Source: Pseudomonas lijiangensis
Lineage (GTDB): Bacteria; Pseudomonadota; Gammaproteobacteria; Pseudomonadales; Pseudomonadaceae
NCBI RefSeq assembly: GCF_018968705.1
Contig: NZ_CP076668.1
Coordinates: forward strand, 5,591,001-5,655,000
DNA length: 64,000 nucleotides
Direction of reading: 5' to 3'
This document shows, piece after piece, positions 48,012 through 56,710 of the stretch. The notes below the pieces were generated by a model. The model made no database searches. It had not been told where the DNA came from and saw nothing but the letters and a program-made list of their open reading frames with translations. Both the position numbers and the translations under genes were made by a program. Within the stretch, counting starts at the first letter, position 1. Each line of letters begins with the position of its first letter.

Positions 48012-48923
48012 ATGTTCGAGCTGACTCAACTGCGCTGCTTCACCACTGTCGCGACTGAACTCAATTTCCGCCGTGCCGCAGAACGGCTGAACATGACTCA
48101 ACCGCCGCTTAGCCGTCAGATCCAGTTGCTGGAGCATCATCTGGGCGTTGATCTGTTTACCCGCAACACGCGCAATGTGGCCCTGACGGCCGCCGGCCGC
48201 GCCTTTTTCGTCGAGGCCCAGAACCTGCTGGAGCGCGCGCAGCAGGCCGCCGTCACGGCCAGACGCTTCGCCGAGGGCGATATCGGATCGGTCAATATCA
48301 GCTTCGTCGGCAGTGCGGTGTATGAGTTTCTGCCCAAGGTCATCGCCGAAGCGCGGCTCAAGCAGCCACACGTCAGAATCAACCTGTCGGAAATGAACAC
48401 CTATCAGCAGCACGAGGCACTGCGCGGTCGTCGCATCGACCTGGGCATCGTGCGCACCCCGCTGCTGGAACCGGGCTATGCCACCGAATGCCTGGTGCGC
48501 GAACCCTTCGTGCTGGCCGTGCCCGGCAATCACCGGCTGGCCAGCAGTCCAACCGTGTCGGTCCAGGATCTGGATGCGCAGCCCTTCCTGATGTACTCCC
48601 ACTCGGCCTATCCGCCATTCAACGAGCTGCTGACCGGCATGCTCCGCTCGGCACGGGTTGCCCCTGAATATGTGCAATGGCTGGGTTCGTCACTGACCAT
48701 ACTGGCGCTGGTCAATGCGGGAATGGGGCTGGCACTGGTCCCACGCTGTGCAACGAGTGTGGTCTTCAGGAACGTGGTGTTTCGGGATATCGATCTGGGG
48801 GAAGGCGTACAGAGCGAACTGCATCTGATCTGGACCGAAAACAACGACAATCCGGCGTTTGCAATGCTGCTGGAAGGGATCAGAAAAGCCGTGCGCGAAG
48901 GCTGGGGCGACAGCAACCATTAG
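48012..48923 (+). CDS. LysR-family regulator of the aldarate genes
   Basis: A 303-residue regulator with the winged helix MFELTQLRCFTTVATELNFR, RRAAERLNMTQPPLSRQIQL at the N-terminus and an effector domain resembling BenM/CatM types. The start at 48012 matches the usual family N-terminus. It is divergent from the GudP-like and dehydratase genes, so it is their probable activator. Confidence 0.9.
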   Translation: MFELTQLRCFTTVATELNFRRAAERLNMTQPPLSRQIQLLEHHLGVDLFTRNTRNVALTAAGRAFFVEAQNLLERAQQAAVTARRFAEGDIGSVNISFVGSAVYEFLPKVIAEARLKQPHVRINLSEMNTYQQHEALRGRRIDLGIVRTPLLEPGYATECLVREPFVLAVPGNHRLASSPTVSVQDLDAQPFLMYSHSAYPPFNELLTGMLRSARVAPEYVQWLGSSLTILALVNAGMGLALVPRCATSVVFRNVVFRDIDLGEGVQSELHLIWTENNDNPAFAMLLEGIRKAVREGWGDSNH

Positions 48924-49121
48924 GGTTTACGTATCGGGCGGAGGATTATAGGATAGCCCCCGCTACTTTTCCTGCTAGTTGCATAAGGATATTACCCTCG
49001 TTACATGGCTATTGATCTAGATAGTCATGATCTACATGCGTGGGCGTCTTTCAGGAAACATAAAGAAACAATTAAATGCGAAACCGATTTTTGCGCCTGC
49101 GTCCAAGCGATTAATGAGTAC

Positions 49122-49961
49122 ATGACGATGAGCAATTCTGATTCTGTATCTGATAAAACACCTACCTTCAGCATTGCCATAGTCAATTACAAGACTCTCG
49201 AAATTACCAAGATATGCCTGGATCTATTGCAACAGCATCTGGGCAACACCCCGCATCAGGTCTGGGTGGTGGACAACGATTCCGCCGATGACAGCACCGA
49301 ATACCTGCGCACACTGGACTGGATCAACCTGATCGAGCGCAAGAGCCCCGGACCGGAGTGTGGTCACATCGCTCACGGCAAGGCTCTCGACATGATTCTC
49401 GAGCGGACCGAAACCGATTACCTGTTCCTGCTGCACACCGATACATTCATCTTCGACAAGAAGGTGTTTTCCATGATGCTGAAGAAGTGCATCAGGAACC
49501 CGAAAGTTGCAGCAGTCGGCTGTGTAGAACAGCTGAACCGTGGCACGGCCAGAACCATCTGGCGCTTCAGTTCCCGCCTGTTCAAACATCACTTCCGTCG
49601 CCTGAAACTCGCTCTGGGCCTGCGCTCCAAACAGCCGAAGCCCTACCGCGAAGCCCACCTGAAAAGCTTCTGCACCTTGTGGAACACCAAGCTGATGAAG
49701 CAGCACAACCTGCACTTCCAGATGGATGAGCGGGTGCCGGGTTATACCCTGCAGGACACCATGGTCGAGCTTGGCTATGACATCGAGTTTCTGTCACCAC
49801 GCAAGATATTCAGCTACCTGGACCACATCCAGGCAGGTACTGTTTCGGCAGCCGGTGGCTATGACACGACGCATCGCCGGGTCAAGATGTACAACGAGAT
49901 CCTGGAGCGTATCAACAAGAACAACGCTCGCAGGCAAAATGCGCCGACAATGAACACCTGA
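49122..49961 (+). CDS. Family 2 glycosyltransferase
   Basis: About 279 residues with a GT-A fold: FSIAIVNYKTLEITKICLDL, the nucleotide-binding VWVVDNDSADDS and a DXD-like HTDTF after YLFLL. The C-terminal 120 residues are basic. Nucleotide sugar and acceptor are unknown. The start is uncertain: 49122 or 49128 fit the fold, while the frame is open back to 49005. It is followed 25 bases later by a 2OG-Fe(II) oxygenase gene, and the two may modify the same surface molecule. Confidence 0.82.
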   Translation: MTMSNSDSVSDKTPTFSIAIVNYKTLEITKICLDLLQQHLGNTPHQVWVVDNDSADDSTEYLRTLDWINLIERKSPGPECGHIAHGKALDMILERTETDYLFLLHTDTFIFDKKVFSMMLKKCIRNPKVAAVGCVEQLNRGTARTIWRFSSRLFKHHFRRLKLALGLRSKQPKPYREAHLKSFCTLWNTKLMKQHNLHFQMDERVPGYTLQDTMVELGYDIEFLSPRKIFSYLDHIQAGTVSAAGGYDTTHRRVKMYNEILERINKNNARRQNAPTMNT

Positions 49962-49986
49962 TGAATTTCCGACTATTGGAGCGGCA

Positions 49987-50790
49987 ATGACTGCGACTCA
50001 CCACACACTGCCCATTACCCTGGCTCCAGAGCTTGATTTCGACCTGGCAGCCGCTGGCGAGCTGGGCCAGTCGCTGACCGATAGCTACACACAGGCCACA
50101 CCGTTCGCGCATATCGTCCTCGACGACTTTCTACCGCCGGACCTGATCGCCAGCATCTGCGAACACTTCCCCGCCGAGCCGACCGACAACGAAATGCTCT
50201 ACGAGCGCGGCTACAAGGGGCAGCACAAAAGACAGATCAGCCCCAATGAATGCGACCCTCACCTGAAGAAGATCTTCAGCGCCTTCAACTCGGCCCCCAT
50301 GCTGCACTTTCTTGAAAAGCTCACCGGCATCGAAGGCCTGATACCTGACCCCTACTTCACCGGCGGCGGCCTGCATGAAACCAAGAAGGGCGGCTTCCTG
50401 GGCGTGCACTCGGACTTCAGGCTGAACAAGAAGCTCAATATCGACCGCCGCATCAACGCCATCATTTACCTCAACCCGGACTGGAAAGAGGAATACGGCG
50501 GCAATCTGGAACTCTGGGATGTGGACATGCGCACATGCCTGAAGAAAGTCCTGCCGATCTACAACCGCTGCGTGATCTTCAACACCGACGCCGACAGTAA
50601 CCACGGTCACCCGGAACCGCTGACGACGCCCGAGCACATCACTCGCCGCTCGGTTGCGCTTTACTACTACACCGCATCAAAGGGGCCAATCGACCCCACG
50701 CAAAGAAACAAGACCCACTACAAGCCAAGGCCCAAAGACCTCATCAGCCCCAGGTACTACCTGAACAAGCTCATCAGAAAGAAAAACTGA
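49987..50790 (+). CDS. 2-oxoglutarate/Fe(II)-dependent oxygenase
   Basis: A 267-residue prolyl-4-hydroxylase-like oxygenase. The iron triad is His and Asp in GVHSDFRLNKK and the distal His in NHGHPEPLT, followed by RRSVALYYYT with the 2OG-binding Arg. Conserved INAIIYLNPDWKEEYGGNLE supports the fold. The substrate is unknown; cotranscription with the glycosyltransferase suggests a sugar or peptide at the cell surface. Confidence 0.85.
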   Translation: MTATHHTLPITLAPELDFDLAAAGELGQSLTDSYTQATPFAHIVLDDFLPPDLIASICEHFPAEPTDNEMLYERGYKGQHKRQISPNECDPHLKKIFSAFNSAPMLHFLEKLTGIEGLIPDPYFTGGGLHETKKGGFLGVHSDFRLNKKLNIDRRINAIIYLNPDWKEEYGGNLELWDVDMRTCLKKVLPIYNRCVIFNTDADSNHGHPEPLTTPEHITRRSVALYYYTASKGPIDPTQRNKTHYKPRPKDLISPRYYLNKLIRKKN

Positions 50791-50805
50791 AGGATCTGGC
50801 AGCCG

Positions 50806-51816
50806 TCAGAACTGATCGTTTTTCAGGTTGGAGAACTGCGAATTGCGGTTCTGTAGCTTGCGCAGTGTCAGCTTGTAGACACTGGATTTGACCTGGCTGC
50901 CCATGGGCGTTTCCTCGAGCAGAATCCGGTTCGAGGCGAACGCACAGCCGGTGTTGAGCATCTTGTATTTGAGCAGGTACAGGCCGGCGTCCATCTTGGA
51001 GAAAGCGAACACCGATCCGGCCGGAATGAACGCATGCCGAAAGGCATTGCGGCCCACCGCATCGGTGACCTTGGCGTAAACCGCCGACTCACCGCCCGTA
51101 TTGTCGATGATGATCTGCGACCAGCCGTTGTCCTTGCGCAGCGGCATGTCCTTCACATAACCCGCCTTCTGCGGCCATGCAGCGCCCATCGGGTCGAGAT
51201 CCGGTATCACGCACTCGGGCTGGGCCGGATCCACCAGCTTGATCGGATTTCCCACCGGAGCTTCTTCAGGTGCGGGAACTGGTGCTGGCTTTACCCAGGA
51301 ATGAGCAACCGGCAACGCCTCGGTCGGCACATAGGCCTTGCCTGCGTTCGGGTCATACCCCATCCAGACACCGGCTCCGCAAAAAATCATGAACACCAGC
51401 GCCCAACGCAACACACTGCGCCGTCGCTTGCGACGCGAAACCTTTGAGGATGGACCGGCCTGAGACGTATTCGGCTGCGCCGCACGAGGTTGCACGGGCC
51501 GGGTGGCAGGCGCAGCCGCCGCGTAGGCACTGGCAGCGCGCGCACCGGCTGTTTGCAGCTGTCGGCTGCGCAGATAGGCCTCTCTGGCTCTTTGCTCTTC
51601 ATACGCAAGCTGGGCGTCATAGGCGGCGCGCTTTGCAGCATCAGCCAACACATCATGAGAGGCATTGAGAATGCACATCCTGTCTGAAGCGTCGGGGGCC
51701 GGATTCCTGTCCGGGTGCAACTGCTGGGCCAGCTTGCGATAGGCCTTCTTGATCTGTTCAGGAGAGGCATCGCGAGCGACCTTGAGCTGCTCGTAATGAG
51801 TAAGAGTTCTCTGCAT
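50806..51816 (-). CDS. J-domain membrane protein
   Basis: A 336-residue protein. The N-terminal J domain (residues about 5-70) contains the HPD motif in AQQLHPDRNPAPD, needed to stimulate DnaK. An Ala-rich linker, a membrane helix (about residues 145-163, LRWALVFMIFCGAGVWMGYD) and an unrecognised C-terminal domain of about 170 residues follow. It may recruit DnaK to the inner membrane. Start chosen at 51816 (MQRTLTHYEQLKV). Confidence 0.85.
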   Translation of the reverse strand: MQRTLTHYEQLKVARDASPEQIKKAYRKLAQQLHPDRNPAPDASDRMCILNASHDVLADAAKRAAYDAQLAYEEQRAREAYLRSRQLQTAGARAASAYAAAAPATRPVQPRAAQPNTSQAGPSSKVSRRKRRRSVLRWALVFMIFCGAGVWMGYDPNAGKAYVPTEALPVAHSWVKPAPVPAPEEAPVGNPIKLVDPAQPECVIPDLDPMGAAWPQKAGYVKDMPLRKDNGWSQIIIDNTGGESAVYAKVTDAVGRNAFRHAFIPAGSVFAFSKMDAGLYLLKYKMLNTGCAFASNRILLEETPMGSQVKSSVYKLTLRKLQNRNSQFSNLKNDQF

Positions 51817-52468
51817 ACGTCTTGCAATCCATGGCGACATGCCACTTAACAAGCTCTATATCGGCAAGATTTGCTCTTACATCAGTCCACGACAGACTGA
51901 AATGCCCGGATCCTTGGACCCGGGCATTTTTTGAAGCATTAGTTCAGATTAAAAATGACTACTTTTCAGACAACCCCCGACCAGCGGTTTACTGCATACC
52001 GTGGCAAGGTCTCGATCCCTCGAATACTCATGACAATCCTTGTCCTGTCGCTGAAAAGCCAACAACCCTTTCCGTGTTGCCAGTGGTCCGGGCCGTTGAA
52101 ACCAAGCTTATGCAAGCCCCCCCAGCCCCGCAAATGGGGGCAAATCGCCAATAGCTGTCCCAAGAGAAAAACCAGTGCGGATTGCCATCACCACTCAAGC
52201 ACCTGATTCAAAAGGCCCGCTCAAAAAATCCGAATACCGGGTAAGCATCAGCCCCATAGCACGGGCACCCAAGACAACGCCCAACTGCCCTGCTTTCAGC
52301 GTCACCCTCCAGCCTCATCGCCCAGCAACCGGAGAAATCCCCTACATATCGACCCGTAGCAATCCTGCATTCAGACCACAGGCCACACCACTCCTCGGTT
52401 TTTTTCAACCGAATCAGACAGCTAGGCTTTACAAGCGCAACAGACTCTATATACTCGCAGCCCATTAC
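51817..52468. other. Intergenic region before tRNA-Thr
   Basis: 650 bases without a convincing gene. It contains an isolated terminator-like hairpin at 51899-51932. Open frames here have no family resemblance. The tRNA-Thr promoter must lie in the last 60 bases, where TTTACA and TATACT are seen. Confidence 0.55.
51899..51932 (+). terminator. Isolated intrinsic terminator with no gene upstream on its strand
   Basis: AATGCCCGG pairs with CCGGGCATT and is followed by TTTTTT on the plus strand. The only neighbour, the J-domain gene, runs the other way, so the hairpin could end a short unannotated transcript starting inside or near that gene's upstream region. Confidence 0.7.
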
Positions 52469-52544
<76 letters not shown>

Positions 52545-52556
52545 TACGAAGTACCA

Positions 52557-52588
52557 AAAGAGGCTCACCGAAAGGTGGGCCTTTTTTG
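52557..52588 (+). terminator. Terminator after tRNA-Thr
   Basis: AGGCTCACC and GGTGGGCCT form the stem around GAAA and are followed by a T-run. Confidence 0.88.
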
Positions 52589-52600
52589 TTTGGGGTGAGC

Positions 52601-52625
52601 TTTTGTGGGAGGGAGCTTGCTCGCG
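52601..52625. repeat. REP-type unit
   Basis: GGGAGGGAGCTTGCTCGCGA, the same core as at 3581 and 4101. Confidence 0.7.
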
Positions 52626-52827
52626 ACGGGGCCAGTTAACCGCCCACCAACGCTGTAGGACTCTTCTGAACTTCAGCAATCCCCCTAGCAACCGCTTGTA
52701 GATGCCTGACGCCACGACTACCTTCCTGCCTGTCGCCAAAACCAGCGACCGGGTTTAGTCGCCCGAACACGTCAAGCCAACATGCGCCCCTAGCCAGCGC
52801 CGCGTCATCGAGACCGGCGTAATGCTT

Positions 52828-52909
52828 TATGGTAGCTGTGCACGGGGCACCTTCGGGTGCGCCGGGTGCTTGACGTTCCGGTCGACTAACCCGTGCATGG
52901 CCGCCACCT
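52828..52909 (+). ncRNA. c4-type antisense RNA, module 5
   Basis: GGTAGCTGTGCACGGG pairs with CCCGTGCATGGCCGCC; the inner hairpin is GGCACCTTCGGGTGC. Loop word CTTGACGT (52869-52876) is fully complementary to ACGTCAAG (52940-52947), which overlaps the AAGGAG of the next gene. CGACTAA (52883-52889) is complementary to TTAGTCG (52914-52920). Both targets are also present upstream: GTTTAGTCGC at 52753-52762 and ACGTCAAG at 52769-52776. This is the clearest example of the set. Confidence 0.92.
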
Positions 52910-52955
52910 TCGTTTAGTCGCGAAAGTGATGGCTCAACTACGTCAAGGAGTCACC

Positions 52956-53216
52956 ATGATCGAAACCACCCCAACCCCACCCCGCGATATCACCACCAGC
53001 CTGTTCACCGTAAAGCAAGGCGTCAGCGTTGAAGACGCGCTGATACTCGCATCCGAATACCTGACCTGCGCAGCAGCCACCGCTCATGAAACGGCGGATA
53101 ACAGCTCAAAGGAATACCGACCGCTGGCTCGGGCCGTGGTGCATCAGATAGAGGCTGCGTTGGCGTTGGTGGAAGCTTCGGTGGTTGGGTTGGAGAAGAG
53201 GCCGTTGGCGGTGTAA
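52956..53216 (+). CDS. DUF3077 family protein
   Basis: An 86-residue member: DITTSLFTVKQGVSVEDALI, LASEYLTCAAATAHETADNS, then ARAVVHQIEAALALVEASV. The start at 52956 has AAGGAG seven bases upstream; upstream open codons lie in the c4 element. It is the first gene inside the tRNA-Thr island and is controlled, by inference, by c4 module 5. Function unknown. Confidence 0.85.
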   Translation: MIETTPTPPRDITTSLFTVKQGVSVEDALILASEYLTCAAATAHETADNSSKEYRPLARAVVHQIEAALALVEASVVGLEKRPLAV

Positions 53217-53299
53217 GAAGCCATTCGCTGTGGATATCGCTGAAGCCGTTATGGAAGTGTGGGCGCGGATCGGAATTATCCACAGGTGTCAGGGCGAAA

Positions 53300-53820
53300 G
53301 AGATTTATCGTCTGGCAGCTTATTTCTTTTCATAGCTACCTTGCAGTGACCAATACGTTTGGCCATTTCATTAAGCCAACCTGCGTCCGTCTCTTTCTAC
53401 CGGAATGAGAGGGGCGTCTCCTAACTCTGCTGCATTTGCGGCATTCCCCCCTCGTGACAGTCGGTGTGACAAACGCCGATGTCTCCAGCAACAGCGATGT
53501 AGATGATGGTGCCGCAGACCATGGATTGGACTGCACTTGGCTGACAGCTAGGCATGCCCCGATCACCGCATAGCTGCCTTCATACGGCTCAGGATCTCGC
53601 GGCGCTGGTTTCGTCAGCCAATGCAGCCTCCACCACCCGCCCACCGGTATCGGTGCTCCGGAGGCCAGATCATAAGTTGCCCATGCTCCCGGTCGTAAGG
53701 AGTCGCCAGTCCCGCGTTAGTGGACAACCCTCACAGGTCGCAGGGCCCTTGATCACTGATAACACTCAGCATTCTTGGCGGGATGACGTGGGGCGAGGAC
53801 TGGAGCGCAGAAGATGAGGT
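53300..53820. other. Decayed coding sequence, origin unclear
   Basis: About 500 bases with short open frames on both strands, none matching a family I know. On the minus strand pieces such as TPYDREHGQLMIWPPEHRYR and AEMAKRIGHCKVAMKRN look protein-like but lie in different frames, which suggests a degraded gene, perhaps from a prophage or the same element as the integrase. Confidence 0.4.
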
Positions 53821-53827
53821 GACCAAT

Positions 53828-54787
53828 ATGGCATTGGTGGGTAGACGTGATGGCCGCAATTTCGGCTACGGCAGATAGTTGAGCTACGCGGGGCGGCAAG
53901 CGCTGAAAGACATGTTCGGCGGAGGCCACTACGGCACGGTCAAGGCGCACTGTGATCGGTGGTAGGCATTCGTGAGGTAGTTCCGCTCCGAACAGGGCCC
54001 CGGTATCAATGACACGCGGCAGATTGATCGGAAGGTGTTGGCCGACTATACGGCGTATCTGCGCGATGTGGTTGGGCGCAGTGACCTCGCCGTCAGTACT
54101 GCATAAAATCGGCTATCCAGCGTTAACAGGACCATGGCGGCGCTTCGCGGTGATCATTGCGTGAAATTGCCAAGCCCGAGCAAGGCGTTGGGAATACAGC
54201 GCACCGGGGTTCGACAGTCTGTACCACAGGGCCAAAGCCGCGAGCAGGTTAAGCAGATCGTCGATGCGCTTTGCAGTCGTGATCAGTTGCGGGCCGCCGC
54301 GATCATTCTGTTGGCGCGAGCCACCGGCATGCGCTTGCGTGAGGCCATCTTGGCGGATCTGCCACGACTAAGCCGCGAGGCTAACAACCTAGCAGGATGA
54401 ACATTCAAGACGGCACCAAAGGCGGCCGCGCCGGTACCTCGGCGCCACATTGGCTTGCCGTGGACGACCATGTTCGAAGTGCACTTGGGTTTGCGCGAAA
54501 GGTGTCGCCTGCGCACAGCCGCCACCTTATTGCGCCAAACGAAAGCTACCTGAACGTTCTCGCGGGATATCCTCCATGCCCACAACCTCAAAGGCTTTCA
54601 TGAGCTACGGGCGGCGTATGCATGTGATCGCTATGAGCAAATCACCCAATACCGCGCACCTATCAACGGCGGCCAAAGTTGTCTGGTAGATAGGAGCCTT
54701 GATCGTGAAGCCCGGAGGCAGATCAGCTATGAGCTGGGACACGGTCGGATCAATGTAGTCGCTGCCTACATTGGAGGACGGACATGA
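53828..54787 (+). pseudogene. Tyrosine recombinase (integrase) pseudogene
   Basis: Reading from 53828 (MALVGRRDGRNFGYG) the frame is broken by stops at 53876, 53963, 53978 and 54104. Then MAALRGDHCVKLPSPSKALG leads to ARATGMRLREAILADLPRLS, the first catalytic Arg region. After a stop at 54398 frameshifts continue through GTKGGRAGTSAPHWLAVDDH to HNLKGFHELRAAYACDRYEQ and ISYELGHGRINVVAAYIGGR, where the H-x-x-R and LGH...Y boxes are still seen. It resembles the integrases found near tRNA genes in Pseudomonas elements. It cannot make an active enzyme. Confidence 0.88.
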
Positions 54788-54990
54788 GGAAGCCATTCGA
54801 CATGGAACTGCTCCTAGCTGGTGTGCTGGCTGGCTCGCATGTAACACGGAAAACGGCATCTACGTCAGGGAAGGAGCATCCAAAAGGAAATAGCAGAACG
54901 CTGACAGTTAGAACCCCCTTGGGCTTGGCAAAGAAAAGATGTCGCATGGTTTTTTAGTTCATCGCCTCACTCAACACAGCAAGGCGACAA
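54784..54990 (+). pseudogene. Remnant of the small gene that follows the integrase
   Basis: MRKPFDMELLLAGVLAGSHV starts over the integrase stop (ATGA). The frame is lost after about 20 codons, and RKDVAW-like pieces continue in another frame with a stop (ER*QLEPPWAWQRKDVAWFF). It appears to be the integrase partner gene, decayed like its neighbour. Function unknown. Confidence 0.55.
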
Positions 54991-55037
54991 AATATTATTA
55001 TTTGACGGTACGAGCACTCATTCGCCTCTTAGAGAAT

Positions 55038-56555
55038 TCATGGAAGCTCAAGGAGATTCTTTAAGCGATTAACATTTTCTAAATAATTTCTTGCATACAC
55101 TCCAAACGGATGTGTCATTGATGTTTCTTGCTCGATCCAGGCTTTCAAATCCCACCCAAGATCCAGTAGATCAGATGCAGCGAAAACAAACTCCAGAGTA
55201 TCAGTAAGGAAGGCAAACTCCGTGAAATTACTTTCATAGTCAAATGAACCCTTGCTGCCATGCACATAGTGATTACGTGACAATACCGCATGATTACATG
55301 GCAAATACAAATCTGGAAATTTTTCTCCAACCGCCGAAATTACTTTTTCAGCTCGGTGATATATTTTATCGCGCAAACTTGCATTTCCAATTCTCCCTAA
55401 GCTCGATAGAACAGACTGCCTAGCGAAGCTATCCGGCAACTCTTTGAATATATCACGGCATTTTTTCACTGCATCTTTGAGCAAAGCATCTGCTTCCTTT
55501 ACTTTAGGCGCATGGCTCTCAGGCAACAAGTCAAACATATTGGCAGCACCAACTATACGATTGACACTATAGCTGTCAAAGAAGGCAGTCGCGAATCGTG
55601 TCCTGGGGCGACTCATACTCCCAGTACTATTGATCCAACCTGTCATTACTTTGGAAAATTCTTCGGGACGTCGTTCTGGAGACAAAAGGGCGTCGCCGAG
55701 ACTGATCTTTGAATCACCGTCAACACGTTCGTTGCACAGGCTCCAATATAAGCGTGCACAACTAGGAATATCAGGCGCCGGGGCCGTTGAGCGATGGGTG
55801 AGTTCGAGCTCAATCCAGCGATAACGCTGACGGTGTCCAAGGATAAGCTCAAACAAACTGTGCAAGCTTATAAGTGCATCAATCGCTATGCCGAGTGTCT
55901 TAGCTTCTTTAAATTCGATATTAACAGTGACTTCATTGCTTATTCCGATTCCGGCAGCACTTCCCATGTTATGAGAAGTCCTATTCGTCAATGATATTTT
56001 GCCAACATCCGATTGACCAGCTAATATTTCCCATGCGCCGCTGAAATACAGAAGATGCGGATAATCACCAATTTGAGGGTCAAATTCGAGTTTTGCCCAC
56101 CCATAAGTTTCTCCTATTTGCTCCTGACGCTTGTGATCGCTCTCAAGTAGCTGGCGAACGTCTTCTACGTCTGGGTGTAACGCCTTGAAAGTTTTGTGAC
56201 TGCTTAAAAGACAATCGACGTTCTCGAAATGGTAGCGAACTGCCTGAATGACGCGCTCACCAGAGCGAATGAACTCTTCACCGACAGCGATATAGTGTGG
56301 GAAGAAAATGCTTTCACATTGCGAGTTGTCATCGAACCTATATTTCTTCTTACCATTCAGCACACAATCCAGAAGCGAGGCCTTTTTACCATCGTTCATC
56401 ACCCCATGAATATCTGTATATTCGGCTTCGGGACACTCCCAGAATTTCTGCCCAACAAGTTTCAGGTTACTGTTCGCTCCCGCAACCTTTAGAAGCCCGG
56501 CAAACTGGCTATCAGTTGAAAGAAAAATTCCATTGTACTGTTCGTGCGTATGCAT
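55038..56555 (-). CDS. ApeA-like HEPN protein, candidate anti-phage defence
   Basis: A 505-residue protein. The N-terminal region (YNGIFLSTDSQFAGLLKVAG, NLKLVGQKF) fits the beta-rich ApeA N-terminal domain. The C-terminal 170 residues form an all-helical HEPN domain with the R-x4-H RNase motif RNHYVHG (Arg427, His432). ApeA proteins are single-gene abortive defence RNases. The gene is AT-rich against its surroundings and lies in the tRNA-Thr island. The SD before 56555 is weak. The start is therefore less sure than the family call. Confidence 0.78.
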   Translation of the reverse strand: MHTHEQYNGIFLSTDSQFAGLLKVAGANSNLKLVGQKFWECPEAEYTDIHGVMNDGKKASLLDCVLNGKKKYRFDDNSQCESIFFPHYIAVGEEFIRSGERVIQAVRYHFENVDCLLSSHKTFKALHPDVEDVRQLLESDHKRQEQIGETYGWAKLEFDPQIGDYPHLLYFSGAWEILAGQSDVGKISLTNRTSHNMGSAAGIGISNEVTVNIEFKEAKTLGIAIDALISLHSLFELILGHRQRYRWIELELTHRSTAPAPDIPSCARLYWSLCNERVDGDSKISLGDALLSPERRPEEFSKVMTGWINSTGSMSRPRTRFATAFFDSYSVNRIVGAANMFDLLPESHAPKVKEADALLKDAVKKCRDIFKELPDSFARQSVLSSLGRIGNASLRDKIYHRAEKVISAVGEKFPDLYLPCNHAVLSRNHYVHGSKGSFDYESNFTEFAFLTDTLEFVFAASDLLDLGWDLKAWIEQETSMTHPFGVYARNYLENVNRLKNLLELP

Positions 56556-56710
56556 AAGGAGTCACCAGCAGTCAACTATAAAGGAACCACGTATCCATGA
56601 TTAACAAAAAGGCAATTTATATGTACAAGATAGGCAATTAAGCAATTGTGGACATGTCAAAAATCTAAAATGTGCATCACCTGTAAATACAGCCAGCCAC
56701 ACCTTGAAAC

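Noticed and set aside
54505..54530. GCGCACAGCCGCCACC inside the integrase remnant, resembling one arm of a c4 RNA
   Set aside because: No matching second arm, hairpin or seed nearby; it is explained by the integrase reading frame.
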